Counted from the stretch's first letter, positions 44,103 to 52,707 are shown. The stretch is 64,000 nucleotides of DNA from Akkermansia muciniphila (GCA_945883495.1 CAMCXS010000005.1:62001-126000), one strand, 5' to 3'. The notes: generated by a model from the sequence alone, not told the origin. Translations and numbers: made by a program.

Positions 44103-45065
44103 ATGTTTGCGCAACGAACGCACATGAGCACCTCCCTACGCATTGAGATTCCCGTCCTGGCGCATCGAGACTTGACCAGCCAACAGTTTTTGGATGGCTG
44201 CCGCCGCATCACCTCCAGTATTTTGGCGGGCACGGAACAGATTCCGCCCCGTGAAGGCTTGATCCGCGAGCTTGCCAAAGACGGCGCGACGACAAGCGAG
44301 GAATTTGCCGCCCGGTTGATGCTCGATCGCAAAGGGGAGTTCACCCGGGAAAAACTTCAGGCCCACGGCAAACGGATTGGCTTCCTGCAAGCGCTCCCGC
44401 GGGAGTTGAAGACGCTGCTGCGCAACCCGGACCCGGCCATCCCCGATTCCAAACGGACGGCGGCCAAGGAGTTGCTCGTCATCATCGACAAACACAAGAT
44501 CGCCGCCAAGCGCCGCAGCCAGGCGGAAGTCAGCACCGTGGTGCAAGCTCTGCTGACGGAAGCCGCGGAACCGGCGACCCAACAACTCATCAGCCGAGCC
44601 GGCGTCGGCCGGTTCTTTGAACTGCTCAAGCAAGCGCAGGCGGAGTATGCCGCGATCACCAAGAGAGAACAAGAGGCCACGGTCCAGGGCTCGCTCTCCG
44701 AGCCAGCGTCAGGAGAGGTCGACACCGAGACCGGCGGCCATGCCCAATCCGCCGCTGCGCCCGCCAAGCCGGTGCCCAAGCCACGCCTGGCCCGTGAACT
44801 GAAAGAAGTTCTCAGCAGCCAGCTCAACCTCCTCTTCGACCTCATGGCGCACCTCGCCCGCAAAGGACGCGCGCCCTACGCGCATCTCCTCGCCGAAAGC
44901 TGCGAAACCGTCGCCGAACTCACCCTAGTCGCGAAGACCCGTGAAACTCGGGAGAAAAAGGCCGAAGAGAAGCGGAAGAAGGGACAGACGCCAGCATCGG
45001 GGAGCGTCCGTGGTACGGCGGATGGGGTGAAGCCGGTGAATGGAGATTCCGCTTTGGCTGGGTGA
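44103..45065 (+). CDS. Hypothetical protein of about 320 residues
   Basis: Starts at ATG 44103 or, more cautiously, at ATG 44124 (MSTSLRIEIPVLAHRDL). Mostly helical and charged; a lysine/glutamate-rich C-terminal region precedes a low-complexity tail (TREKKAEEKRKKGQ). I recognise no domain with confidence. It is the first gene in the plus-strand run that continues with the cassette array, but no attC-like site flanks it closely, so it probably lies outside the array. Confidence 0.65.
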   Translation: MFAQRTHMSTSLRIEIPVLAHRDLTSQQFLDGCRRITSSILAGTEQIPPREGLIRELAKDGATTSEEFAARLMLDRKGEFTREKLQAHGKRIGFLQALPRELKTLLRNPDPAIPDSKRTAAKELLVIIDKHKIAAKRRSQAEVSTVVQALLTEAAEPATQQLISRAGVGRFFELLKQAQAEYAAITKREQEATVQGSLSEPASGEVDTETGGHAQSAAAPAKPVPKPRLARELKEVLSSQLNLLFDLMAHLARKGRAPYAHLLAESCETVAELTLVAKTRETREKKAEEKRKKGQTPASGSVRGTADGVKPVNGDSALAG

Positions 45066-45728
45066 GGTAGGAAGTGGGGATGATCCGCAGATTGCGCAGA
45101 TTTCCGCAGAGAAACGCAATGGATGCCAGATGGAAACGATGAAACGGTTTGGTCACCACGAAGGACACGAAGAGCACGAAGGGATGGTGGTGCATAGAGC
45201 GCCATCGGGACCGAAGAACGGGACCACCCGCCGCGGCAGCGGCAAACCTGGAGGCCGAAGGGTCACTCGGGGAGCCTGCGATCAGCAGGATAAGCGGGGA
45301 TGATCCGGGCTCGCACAAAGGCGCCAAGACACAAAGAATGCGGTGGGATATGAAGTTTGGGGAACTTGCCAATTTACCCTCAGGGCGGGCTAAACCTCCT
45401 GCCCGAAGCCTTTGTGAACTGGCCTCCTCTTCGTGCCTTAGTGGCTTTGTGCGAGGCTTCCATTGTCCTTTCTGGGAGAAACGCAATGGACACCAGATGG
45501 AGACGATCGTCCGGTCTGAACCCCACGAAGCGACCGTGCTGGGCGGAGGGGAAATGCGGAAGCCTCGGAACACCCGGCATCGCAGCCGGAAAGAGATCTC
45601 AGAGCCGATCTCCTGCCAAAGAGTGAGCCCTCACTCTTGCCCGGTCACAACCAACCATCCACGATCAACTTGCGGGGATACTTGTTATCGGCTGCACGCC
45701 GTGATAACGGGTTAATGGCCGCAAGCTG
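45066..45728. other. 663-base stretch without a supported gene
   Basis: It holds two diverged copies of a short block (ACGCAATGGATGCCAGATGG near 45115 and 45483) and inverted AAGGACACGAAGAGCACGAA-type DNA. The short ORFs overlap on both strands without family features. Possibly a remnant of a lost gene or cassette. Confidence 0.5.
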
Positions 45729-46088
45729 GTGAGCTATACTGTTCGGCAAAAACACAAGACTGTGCATTTCCCAAAACGACTAAATATCACACTCGGTTCA
45801 ACCGCGGCGTTCGACGTCGATACCTATCTAGTAGAGACCAATGAGTATGCGGTCGCCCGAAGCACTGGCGGCGCGATTGGCGTCACTTGGAACCGTAGCG
45901 ATGAGCGTCCGCAAGGATTTCCCAGCACATACAAACACCAGCAGTGGTTTATGCTGCCTGAACCCATCGCGCGCATGGTACTTGCCGGTGCGGACTTGTT
46001 CACCTGTGCTAACCAGACGGCGGGCGACAGCACCGGTCGTGAGGCTCAGCGGCAAAGAGCATTGGATGACGCAAGCCAGGGGCTCTGA
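45729..46088 (+). CDS. Cassette hypothetical protein, 119 residues
   Basis: Starts at GTG 45729. A mixed alpha/beta protein without recognised motifs (PKRLNITLGSTAAFDVDTYL, GFPSTYKHQQWFMLPEPIAR). It is followed 14 bases later by an attC-like site (46103-46195), so I take it as the first cassette gene of the array. No partner gene. Confidence 0.55.
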   Translation: MSYTVRQKHKTVHFPKRLNITLGSTAAFDVDTYLVETNEYAVARSTGGAIGVTWNRSDERPQGFPSTYKHQQWFMLPEPIARMVLAGADLFTCANQTAGDSTGREAQRQRALDDASQGL

Positions 46089-46102
46089 CTCTGCAACCCC
46101 AG

Positions 46103-46195
46103 GCCGAACAAGACGTGCATATTAACACCCACTAGCCTCTCTGTTTTCCATGTTTCCATCTGAATTCAACCTCAACCCCACGATTAACGTTGGCC
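46103..46195 (+). other. attC-like site 1
   Basis: GCCGAAC at 46103-46109 and GTTGGCC at 46189-46195 are roughly complementary ends. The site follows the stop of the previous gene and precedes the HEPN gene by about 46 bases. Confidence 0.5.
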
Positions 46196-46241
46196 ACCTC
46201 TACTGGGTGTGTTATTACTTTAACGTTTGATCTAGAGAATC

Positions 46242-46937
46242 ATGAGTAAACCACGGTTTAGACCTTCCAAGGCGATCTACGGATTATGGAGCAGATTTGA
46301 GGTCGTTCAGCAGTTGGCGGCGGATATGGAAGATGTCGTCGAGAAGAAAATACGCGATCTCGATGAGCGCGCGAAAGGCCTACACGAGGTCGAAGGCGAG
46401 GAATTCAGGGATTACTTATCCGATTCAATGGCTGATGAACATTACGGCTACCAAAGCGAATGGATTCCATTAATTCGCGAAAGTCTCCTTCTCAGTATTT
46501 GCTCATCATTTGAGTTTCACCTCGGTCGGCTGTGCGACGAGTATGCGGTCGCGTGCAGGACGCCCTTTCGTATGCGAGATTTGAATGACCGGGGCATTAA
46601 GCGTTGTCAGACTATGCTTGCGCGACTTGGGGTTGATCAGGTGGCTTTCGGAACCTCTTGGGATGCTGTCGCCCAAATTTTTGAAATCAGGAACAAGATT
46701 GCGCATGCAGGCGGATATCACGACGGCCAAATCCGAAAGAAGATCGTTTCACGATCAGACGTGTTCGAGCCGGGTGGAAAGTTCGATCGTTCTATAAGGA
46801 TCCGAGCGGACGGAATTGAGAAAGTTTGTCAACACATGACGGAGGCACTTTGGCAGATCAATCGGAACCTCTACTCACCTCGTGAAACCATTCAGACCGA
46901 ACAAGGCGCGGCTGAGCAACCCGCTGTGCCGCTGTGA
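46242..46937 (+). CDS. HEPN-like protein, cassette gene
   Basis: 231 residues, all-helical. It carries EIRNKIAHAGGYHDG, where R-N-K-I-A-H fits the R-x4-H ribonuclease motif of HEPN proteins, in the second half as usual. The N-terminal half is a helical SFEFHLGRLCDEYAV region like RiboL-PSP-HEPN/Abi-type proteins. HEPN proteins are often RNA-cutting toxins or phage-defence effectors. It has no adjacent MNT antitoxin, so it stands alone in its cassette. A defence role is inferred. Confidence 0.7.
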   Translation: MSKPRFRPSKAIYGLWSRFEVVQQLAADMEDVVEKKIRDLDERAKGLHEVEGEEFRDYLSDSMADEHYGYQSEWIPLIRESLLLSICSSFEFHLGRLCDEYAVACRTPFRMRDLNDRGIKRCQTMLARLGVDQVAFGTSWDAVAQIFEIRNKIAHAGGYHDGQIRKKIVSRSDVFEPGGKFDRSIRIRADGIEKVCQHMTEALWQINRNLYSPRETIQTEQGAAEQPAVPL

Positions 46938-46951
46938 GTTGAACTGCCGCT

Positions 46952-47022
46952 GCTAACTCGACGATTTACAGCTGTTGGGACGCGGCGCTCCCAGTATCCG
47001 GCGCCAGCGCGCGGACGTTAGC
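46952..47022 (+). other. attC-like site 2
   Basis: GCTAAC (46952-46957) and GTTAGC (47017-47022) are perfect inverted ends. Internal GGGA...TCCC pairing around 46980 and GC-rich pairing toward the right arm complete an imperfect stem of 71 bases. It starts about 15 bases after the HEPN stop and ends 8 bases before the next start. Confidence 0.7.
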
Positions 47023-47030
47023 ATCACAAC

Positions 47031-47801
47031 ATGAACATCTCTGAACTACTTGAGGCTAAACCAGCGATTGCTATCCTATCGGGGATCGGTGGCATAGCCG
47101 CTGCGTTGATTACTCAATGGTTTCTCAACAAGAGAGCTGTCTTTCGCTACGATGTGATCCATAATCGTGTCGGCCTATCGGCCGACGATGACATCTACGG
47201 CTCGGTGAGGGTAACTTGGAACAATACAGCATTGAATCATCTGTTCCTATCGACTGTGAGAGTTGCAAATGAAAGCATGAAGGACTTTGATTCCGTTGTT
47301 GTTCGGATTTTCTCGTCCAATACGCGACTTCTCACTGAGTTCACGGCGATAGAAGGAACGACCAGAACTCTTGAGTATACGGAGGAATACGCGGGGAGAA
47401 TTCGTGTCACCGACGGAAGTGAACCAACTGAGGATCAGTTTGCGCTCTTCCGGAGACAGCGGGATTATATTGTCCCCATAATGAACCGGGGGCAGGTGTT
47501 GCGCTTCGAGTTCCTCAACTCGCCGACGTCGGATGCGCAGGCGATTTGGGTCGACATCCTGCACAAAGGCGTCACATGCAAATTCAAGAAACCGGTAAAT
47601 CAGATCTTTGGAGTATCCCAGCCGAGGGCTGCTTTTGTCGGAACAGTAATTTGCTTGATGGTGGTAGGCTGGGTTGTGACGTCGGTGAGCAGTGTTAAAG
47701 TAGCCGCCGTTGCCTCCTTCTTCCTTGGATGGCTTGTTCTCATTCCTGGAGCGCTAGCGATCTTGGCGGTCCGAAAGCTCCGGGATGCTCTTGCTGGATA
47801 A
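47031..47801 (+). CDS. Membrane protein with soluble middle domain, cassette gene
   Basis: 256 residues. One N-terminal membrane helix (IAILSGIGGIAAALITQWFL), a beta-rich soluble domain of about 160 residues (YGSVRVTWNNTALNHLFLST), then two membrane helices near the C-terminus. This arrangement is seen in a number of uncharacterised defence- and cassette-associated proteins. No enzyme motif. Starts eight bases after attC-like site 2. Confidence 0.65.
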   Translation: MNISELLEAKPAIAILSGIGGIAAALITQWFLNKRAVFRYDVIHNRVGLSADDDIYGSVRVTWNNTALNHLFLSTVRVANESMKDFDSVVVRIFSSNTRLLTEFTAIEGTTRTLEYTEEYAGRIRVTDGSEPTEDQFALFRRQRDYIVPIMNRGQVLRFEFLNSPTSDAQAIWVDILHKGVTCKFKKPVNQIFGVSQPRAAFVGTVICLMVVGWVVTSVSSVKVAAVASFFLGWLVLIPGALAILAVRKLRDALAG

Positions 47802-47962
47802 TGATATGGTAACAAGTCGGAGCAAAGAACCCCTGATCCGCCGCAAGTGCAATCTCTAGTTACCGTTCTAACCTCCCAAGCTTAACCCGAAGTCGCAAAC
47901 GTCATGGCAAGGAACCCGGCCAGCCTGGAGGTAGACTATCCAAGTTGATAATTGTTGAACTA

Positions 47963-48021
47963 GCCCGAACAATCGCATCCCTCGGACGCCTGAACGGTGC
48001 CTGTGATGCGGGACGTTCGGC
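47963..48021 (+). other. attC-like site 3 (best example)
   Basis: Exactly 59 bases. GCCCGAAC at 47963-47970 faces GTTCGGC at 48015-48021; CGCATC (47973-47978) pairs with GATGCG. The spacer positions are asymmetric, as in attC sites, where unpaired bases fix strand choice. The DNA between the preceding gene stop (47801) and this site has no gene. Confidence 0.8.
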
Positions 48022-48054
48022 CAACGAAAATCGTCACACAGCATTCAACCCCCA

Positions 48055-48390
48055 GTGATTGATAGCTTCATGAAAGACAAGTTTTTCAACATCCATCTCA
48101 TACAAGCCAGCCTTCAAACGCTGAACGTCCCCATGGACGAGATAGAGAAGTTCTTGACCATGTTTGAGAGTCTTTCCGCAAGCCCTGAAGCGTTCGCCAG
48201 ATGGAACACCGAACTCGACGAGAAAGGAATCAGGGTCCTCTCGATGATTCTCGACACGAATGGAAAGAAGTTGGCTCAGGCATGCCTCCAAAGCTTGTTT
48301 ACGTCGTTCGTGAACCATTATCAGATCACGGATCGCGAGATTGCCGCCGAAATCAAACGGGAGATCGACAGAATAATCTCATCCAATTGA
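48055..48390 (+). CDS. Cassette hypothetical protein, about 111 residues
   Basis: A GTG start at 48055 or an ATG at 48070 (MKDKFFNIHLIQASLQ). All-helical, ending in EIAAEIKREIDRIISSN. No motif recognised. It lies 33 bases after attC-like site 3 and is followed by site 4, so it is a complete cassette. Confidence 0.6.
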   Translation: MIDSFMKDKFFNIHLIQASLQTLNVPMDEIEKFLTMFESLSASPEAFARWNTELDEKGIRVLSMILDTNGKKLAQACLQSLFTSFVNHYQITDREIAAEIKREIDRIISSN

Positions 48391-48432
48391 TGTTTTCCCG
48401 AAGCCACTCTACGGACTCACACTCACCAAAGC

Positions 48433-48573
48433 CGAACAAAGCGGTTGACAGCGTTGATGATTAGCACGCGCCCTTCGGGCTGCGAGAGCTTGTCACGTCC
48501 CGTGCTTGCTTCGCGCACGTCCGGCGCCATCTCCCTTGCCTCTGCTGTGTCTTCCTCACCGCCGACGTTCTCC
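48433..48573 (+). other. attC-like site 4
   Basis: GCCGAAC at 48433-48439, with GCGGTTG just inside, faces CACCGCC and the core GTTCTCC (48567-48573). The middle of 141 bases is GC-rich and self-complementary (a CGCGCCC...GGGCTGCG stem near 48470). Confidence 0.65.
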
Positions 48574-48586
48574 TAAGAATTCTACG

Positions 48587-49288
48587 ATGCGCAAGAAACA
48601 CGTTGAAAATTGCCTCGCGGTGTCAGCGATCATTGTGACGCCTTTTGTGTTTTTCTGCAGCTCGGATCGTCCCGAGGCTGTTGTTGGAACCGTTCCCAAT
48701 TGGCTATTTGCGGATTCTCTCCATTACCGAGATGCAATTCTAAATATAGTTTCTGGCTATGTTGTAAGCGTCATATTTTACTTTTTAGTGGTTTCCCTTC
48801 CTGACCACCTCAAGAAGAAGATACACCAGAAACACGCGCTTAAAGTGTATCGGAGCTTCAAGATAGATATCATCGGACTCATATTTAGCGCCTCTGGAAA
48901 ATGCTATGGCACTGAGGAGATCGAGGAACTGATGGAGCCGTCTAGGTTCAGAGAATATTTCAAAGAGGACGAGACCGGTTCCGGGGGGCGGTGGTACGAT
49001 TTTCTCAACGGCCTAGACGACTATCATCGTGGCAGAATCGCAACGGAACTTGAGATTCTTCGCGAAGAGTTACAGTTTTTAGTCAGTCATCATGACATAG
49101 ACGATTCTGAGATCTACACTCATTTGAAGCAGGTTTCTGTAGCGATCCACGCCATGAGCAAAACCGGAGTCTCTTACGACGAACAGAAGCAATGGGGCCG
49201 ATTTTTGTGGGCCCTTTTTTCCACCTTTGATTGGTCGTCGGGCTATCAAGATGAAGATCCGATTGTCCGCTCAATCCTCAGAATATAA
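48587..49288 (+). CDS. Two-helix membrane protein, cassette gene
   Basis: 233 residues from ATG 48587; a longer frame from 48506 only adds part of the attC-like DNA. Two membrane helices (about residues 10-28 and 50-70), then a cytosolic helical domain with acidic segments (EEIEELMEPSRFREYF). No family recognised. Fourteen bases downstream of the core of attC-like site 4. Confidence 0.65.
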   Translation: MRKKHVENCLAVSAIIVTPFVFFCSSDRPEAVVGTVPNWLFADSLHYRDAILNIVSGYVVSVIFYFLVVSLPDHLKKKIHQKHALKVYRSFKIDIIGLIFSASGKCYGTEEIEELMEPSRFREYFKEDETGSGGRWYDFLNGLDDYHRGRIATELEILREELQFLVSHHDIDDSEIYTHLKQVSVAIHAMSKTGVSYDEQKQWGRFLWALFSTFDWSSGYQDEDPIVRSILRI

Positions 49289-49291
49289 GAG

Positions 49292-49350
49292 GGCGAACAA
49301 GGCGGTGGGGCAACTCCGCTGCGCTTCGTGCGTACCCTGTCACGTTCGTC
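49292..49350 (+). other. attC-like site 5
   Basis: 59 bases long again: GGCGAAC at 49292-49298 and GTTCGTC at 49344-49350, six of seven bases complementary. It begins four bases after the previous stop. An inner hairpin GCGGTGGGGCAACTCCGC is visible near 49303. Confidence 0.75.
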
Positions 49351-49361
49351 CGGAATCATGG

Positions 49362-49715
49362 ATGCACTGTAGTTCGATCGCCGCGTTGCGGGTCTTTGGC
49401 GACGACCTCGATCCTGAGGACGTCTCAGGATGGCTCGGTGCCACTCCCTCAAGCAGTCATCGAACAGGCGACGACGAAGTTTCGTCCGCAGGACGACGAA
49501 GGGTTCGAAAAACAGGCATGTGGTGCTTGGAGGCGAGCGGAGGGCCGCACGATTCCCTGCCAGATCAGGGATCCGATGACGTTCGCCAGGATGGAGAAGA
49601 CGACTTTTACGAACAGGGGAGACCGCTGGACCTGCTCGATCCCTCCGGTGCCAGTTTCACAGAATCAATCCGAATGGCCTGCCGGGCGATCGTCGCCACA
49701 CGAACCAAGGATTGA
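49362..49715 (+). pseudogene. DUF4279-like gene, N-terminal part with altered end
   Basis: Residues 1 to about 65 match a DUF4279 start (SSIAALRVFGDDLDPEDVS, TGDDEVSSAGRRRVRKTGMW). After HDSLPDQ the sequence leaves the DUF4279 pattern and runs on in a low-quality frame to 49715. The missing part is seen at 54606-54920. It is a chimera, so I count it as a broken gene. Confidence 0.6.
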
Positions 49716-49751
49716 ATCCGCCTGTGGGATGAACTATCCTCGTTGATCTCG

Positions 49752-49961
49752 ATGAGTTTGACCGAAATTCAGCAACAGGTTTCTCAGATGTCGCCCGAAG
49801 AACGCGACAAGCTTTCCGCTTTTCTGGTTGCTCTAAGAAGTAGGGAAAGTGCATTTTTTTCTGAAGTTTCCAGGCGACTTGACGATCCATCCGAGAAGTG
49901 GATCGATTGGGATCAGGCGAAGAACGAGCTCGGATTCACGGACGAAGAGTTGCGACCGTGA
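49752..49961 (+). CDS. Antitoxin of a RelE-like pair
   Basis: 69 residues from ATG 49752. The N-terminal MSLTEIQQQVSQMSPEERDK and LSAFLVALRSRESAF pattern is shared with the small antitoxins at 51624 and 53941. The C-terminal KNELGFTDEELRP tail would wrap the toxin. It overlaps the next gene by four bases. Confidence 0.7.
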   Translation: MSLTEIQQQVSQMSPEERDKLSAFLVALRSRESAFFSEVSRRLDDPSEKWIDWDQAKNELGFTDEELRP

Positions 49962-50218
49962 ACGATTATCGGGTGTTTTTGAACTACGAGGTGATGGAGA
50001 CGCTTCGCAGGCTTCGCGGACCTGACCGCATGATTGTTGGGCGGTTCATCGAAAGCCTGGGACCAAATCCATTTCAAGAAGGGGACTACAAGGAAAAGGA
50101 CCCTTCAGGGCGATACATAGAAATCAAAATACTTGGCCGCCATGCTCTGTTCTTCTGGGCTGATCACCCCGTCTCCGAAATAAAGGTGGTTGGCCTTAGG
50201 AAGGCAGACAAGCCATAG
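49958..50218 (+). CDS. RelE/ParE-like toxin
   Basis: 86 residues from GTG 49958 (NDYRVFLNYEVMETLRRL). Small alpha/beta protein with a closing beta-strand pattern (ILGRHALFFWADHPVSEIKV) like RelE-family mRNA interferases. It pairs with the preceding antitoxin. Catalytic residues are not clearly conserved, so activity is inferred. Confidence 0.7.
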   Translation: MNDYRVFLNYEVMETLRRLRGPDRMIVGRFIESLGPNPFQEGDYKEKDPSGRYIEIKILGRHALFFWADHPVSEIKVVGLRKADKP

Positions 50219-50283
50219 AATCAGCCAGGGAACGTCAACAAAGGCGAACAAAAGCCGCAGCAGAACCGGCCGCTGATCGCATC

Positions 50284-50424
50284 ATGCACGGTAGTTCAAT
50301 TACCGCGTTGCGGGTCTTTGGCGACGACCTCGATCCTGCGGTTCCAGATCGACAGGTTCCGCCGCTTTTTTTATGGGGGAATCTTCCGAGGGACTGGAGC
50401 TTTCCGCCGCGGTCATGGGGGTGC
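50284..50424 (+). pseudogene. DUF4279-like gene with internal deletion
   Basis: It begins like the copies at 49362 and 52169 (HGSSITALRVFGDDLDP), then jumps directly to the DNA of the C-terminal part (TTCCAGATCGACAGGTTCCG) that is found in frame at 54690. The result is out of frame. Confidence 0.6.
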
Positions 50425-50467
50425 TGAAGCTGGGAAGAATCGATCCGTTGGCGATTGGGGGCATTCC

Positions 50468-50538
50468 CTCTGTGCTCCCGGTGTCCTCTGTGGTGAAGAA
50501 GTGCCATTTTCACCACAGAGGGCACAGAGTTCACAGAG
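50468..50538. repeat. 71-bp palindromic repeat, copy 1
   Basis: CTCTGTG and CACAGAG ends, with TCTGTGGTGAA facing TTCACCACAGA across a short loop. Almost identical to the copies at 51288, 52408, 52637 and 54991. Confidence 0.9.
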
Positions 50539-50680
50539 ACCAGAGTCGAAACGATCGGATTCGCAGCTTGCCATCATCTTCGTCCCTTCGGTCGCAAGCG
50601 ATTCCGGTCGCCTGAACGGCACCGGTGATGCGGACGTTGAATTCGGGTCGACAGATCAGTAGAATCAAGGAATCTACAGA

Positions 50681-50896
50681 ATGAGTGTCGCCGAAATCCA
50701 GAAGGAAGTAGCCTCGCTATCCGAGAAGGAACGTGCCGAACTTGCGGCCTTCATCCTCGATACGCTCGAAGGCGAATGCCATGAGGTCCCCGATGCAGAG
50801 GCACTTCGACGAAGAGATGAATTGTTGAGCGGCCAAGTCACAGGGATGAACCGCGCGGAGTTTGCCACTGAGTGTGGACATCCAGGCAATGGCTGA
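50681..50896 (+). CDS. Addiction-module antitoxin
   Basis: 71 residues. VAEIQKEVASLSEKERAELA and the LRRRDELLSGQVTGM region place it in the small unstable antitoxin group (addiction module component). Its 3' end overlaps the toxin by eight bases. A 93-percent-like copy occurs at 53562-53777. Confidence 0.8.
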   Translation: MSVAEIQKEVASLSEKERAELAAFILDTLEGECHEVPDAEALRRRDELLSGQVTGMNRAEFATECGHPGNG

Positions 50897-51182
50897 ACTC
50901 ATTTTTCACCCAGAGGCATCACAGGACGTAAGGGACATCCAATTTCATTATTCACAAATATCAGAATCCTTAGCTTCGCGTTTTTGGGGAGAACTGAACT
51001 TGATTCTTGATCGCATCGAGCAAAACCCCGAACAGCACCATTTTGATCGATCTGGGCTACGGAGATCAAACCTGAAGAAGTTCCCCTATCACGTGCTCTT
51101 TGAAATCACTCCGCAATGCATCTTCATCTTGGTGGTGAGGCACGATAAAAGGCATCCGTCTTACGGCCTCGACAGGAAATAA
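50889..51182 (+). CDS. RelE/ParE-family toxin
   Basis: 97 residues from ATG 50889. ELIFHPEASQDVRDIQFHY and NLILDRIEQNPEQHHFD, then KKFPYHVLFEITPQCIFIL, is the regular ParE/RelE fold pattern. ParE proteins target gyrase, RelE proteins cut mRNA; sequence does not settle which. The partner is the preceding antitoxin. Confidence 0.85.
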   Translation: MAELIFHPEASQDVRDIQFHYSQISESLASRFWGELNLILDRIEQNPEQHHFDRSGLRRSNLKKFPYHVLFEITPQCIFILVVRHDKRHPSYGLDRK

Positions 51183-51208
51183 CGTCAAGGCAGCACCAGG
51201 CGCTGAAC

Positions 51209-51455
51209 GCCGAACACTGATCGCATCGGGTGGCCGCTGGGTGCTGAAGCTGGGAAAAATCGATTCGTTGGCGATTGGGGGCATTCCCTCTGTGCTCCCG
51301 GTGTCCTCTGTGGTGAAGAAGTGGCATTTTCACCACAGAGGGCACAGAGTTCACAGAGACCAGAATCGAAACGACCGGATTTGCAGCTTGCGGCCATCTT
51401 CGGCACGTCGCTCGTAAGCGATTCCGGACGCCTGAACGGTGCCGGTGATGGGGTG
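51209..51455 (+). other. Enlarged attC-like site (site 7)
   Basis: GCCGAAC (51209-51215) and TGATCGCATC, then the 71-bp palindrome (51288-51358), then GCCTGAACGGTGCCGGTGATG. The 3' core is damaged (GGGTGTGAATG). Same composition as site 6 without the DUF4279 part. Confidence 0.45.
51288..51358. repeat. 71-bp palindromic repeat, copy 2
   Basis: Same as copy 1 with one or two changes in the loop. Lies within enlarged attC-like site 7. Confidence 0.9.
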
Positions 51456-51469
51456 TGAATGATTGTGAT

Positions 51470-51545
51470 GGACGCTGGAACGGAATTCTTGGGAATTCCG
51501 CTACTCAGAATTCATTCTCGTAGCGGAATCGCCCACGCATTCCGC
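51470..51545. repeat. Single copy of the 55-bp repeat unit
   Basis: The GGACGCTGGAACGGAATTC block, followed by the TCGTAGCGGAATCGCCCACG end, matches the tandem array at 55173-55390. Here there is only one unit. Confidence 0.8.
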
Positions 51546-51623
51546 CCTTTCTGACCATCAGTTCCATTTACGCCATCGTTCATGTGAACACTTGACGCCG
51601 CGTTTTCGGTGGGCCATCATGTC

Positions 51624-51839
51624 ATGATGACCTTTGAAGCGATCGAAAGGGAAGCCTGCTCCCTCCCAAGCGTGGAAAGAAGACGGTTGATTGCCCACCT
51701 CGTCGCCTTGCAGGTCGCCGAAGATGACCCCGGCCATGCGGAAAAGATGGCCGCCAAGATTGATTGCACGGATCCATCGCGGTGGAAAACAATCGAGGAA
51801 GTAGAGGCTGAGTTGGGACTAGGCGATGGCGAGTCGTAA
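51624..51839 (+). CDS. Antitoxin of a small RelE-like pair
   Basis: 71 residues from ATG 51624 or 51627. MTFEAIEREACSLPSVERRR and LIAHLVALQVAEDD follow the pattern of the antitoxins at 49752 and 53941. It overlaps the toxin by 14 bases. Confidence 0.7.
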   Translation: MMTFEAIEREACSLPSVERRRLIAHLVALQVAEDDPGHAEKMAAKIDCTDPSRWKTIEEVEAELGLGDGES

Positions 51840-52107
51840 TTACCGCCTTCTCATCGATGCGGACGTGATTGATTTTCTTCGAACAAGGCCAAGAAGAACG
51901 CAGGAGTCGATGCTTGCCAAGCTCCGCCAAATCGCGGCTTTTCCCGCAGATTTCTACGACTTCACAGAAAGGGATCGGGTCGGACGGGATCTTGGGGTGC
52001 ATCTGTTTGGGAATTATGCAATCCGCTTCTGGGAGGATCCGGCCGACGGTCATCTGAAGGTTCTTGAAATCTCATCGGTGCTCCCGCCGAGCAGTGGCAA
52101 GCCGTGA
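51826..52107 (+). CDS. RelE-like toxin
   Basis: 93 residues. RLLIDADVIDFLRTRPRRTQ, LAKLRQIAAFPADFYDFTER and the closing strand YAIRFWEDPADGHLKVLEIS suggest the RelE fold. It resembles the toxins at 49958 and 54126 more than the one at 50889. An attC-like start lies at the stop (AGCGAAC 52107-52113). Confidence 0.65.
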   Translation: MASRNYRLLIDADVIDFLRTRPRRTQESMLAKLRQIAAFPADFYDFTERDRVGRDLGVHLFGNYAIRFWEDPADGHLKVLEISSVLPPSSGKP

Positions 52108-52166
52108 GCGAACAAGGGGCGGATGACCGACGCCGGATCGGCGCTGCATCGCCCGGGAGTCCGGGA
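52107..52166 (+). other. attC-like left half
   Basis: AGCGAAC at 52107-52113 and inner GC-rich inverted pairs (GCGCC/GGCGC type near 52130-52150). No right core is found directly; the DUF4279 start follows, as at sites 5 and 6. Confidence 0.4.
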
Positions 52167-52168
52167 TC

Positions 52169-52407
52169 ATGACCATAAAATGCAGTTCGATCGCCGCGTT
52201 GCGAGTCTCTGGCGACGACCTCGATCCTGAGGACGTCTCAGAATGGCTTGGTGGCACTCCCTCAAGCAGTCATCAAAAAGGCGACGTTGAAGTTTCGGCC
52301 GCAGGACGACGAAGTGTCCGGAAAACAGGCATGTGGTGCTTGGAGGCGAGCAGAGGGCCGCACGACTCCCTGCCAGATCAGGTATCGCGCATCCTATTTG
52401 GCATGCC
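52169..52407 (+). pseudogene. DUF4279-like gene, N-terminal half
   Basis: In frame from ATG 52169: SSIAALRVSGDDLDPEDVSE, SHQKGDVEVSAAGRRSVRKT, HDSLPDQVSRI, the DUF4279 N-half. It is interrupted by the palindromic repeat at 52408. The reading frame runs on to 52591, but that part is repeat DNA. The same VSRIL junction restarts at 54612. Confidence 0.7.
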
Positions 52408-52478
52408 CTCTGTGCTCCCGGTGTCCTCTGTGGTGAAGGAGTGCCATTTTCACCACAGAGGGCACAGAGTTCACAGAG
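52408..52478. repeat. 71-bp palindromic repeat, copy 3
   Basis: Inserted right after the DUF4279 N-half. GAAGGAGTGCC in the loop instead of GAAGAAGTGCC. Confidence 0.9.
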
Positions 52479-52636
52479 ACCAGAATCGAGAGGCTCAGCT
52501 GACTCTGACTCTGACTCTGTCTTGGCCTGGGCGTACTCGTGTGGGAGGGGAACAGGGGGGGATGAATCTGGTGGACCGTGACGAAGTTTAAGATTTAAGG
52601 CGCGAAGAGCCGATCCGTTGGCGATTGGGGCATGCC
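52479..52636. other. Spacer between two palindromic repeats, no gene
   Basis: Contains a short TGACTC tandem tract (about 52500-52518) and unassigned DNA. Confidence 0.5.
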
Positions 52637-52707
52637 CTCTGTGCTCCCGGTGTCCTCTGTGGTGAAGAAGTGCCATTTTCACCACAGAGGGCACAGAGTT
52701 CACAGAG
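52637..52707. repeat. 71-bp palindromic repeat, copy 4
   Basis: Nearly identical to copy 1. Confidence 0.9.

Larger units (their letters stand above)
50243..50642 (+). other. Enlarged attC-like site (site 6) containing other repeats
   Basis: The 5' end is GGCGAAC (50243-50249) and TGATCGCATC (about 50273-50282). The 3' end is GTGATGCGGAC and the core GTTGAAT (50636-50642), matching the right half of site 3. Between them lie a DUF4279 remnant (50284 on) and the palindromic repeat at 50468-50538, about 340 extra bases. Confidence 0.5.
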
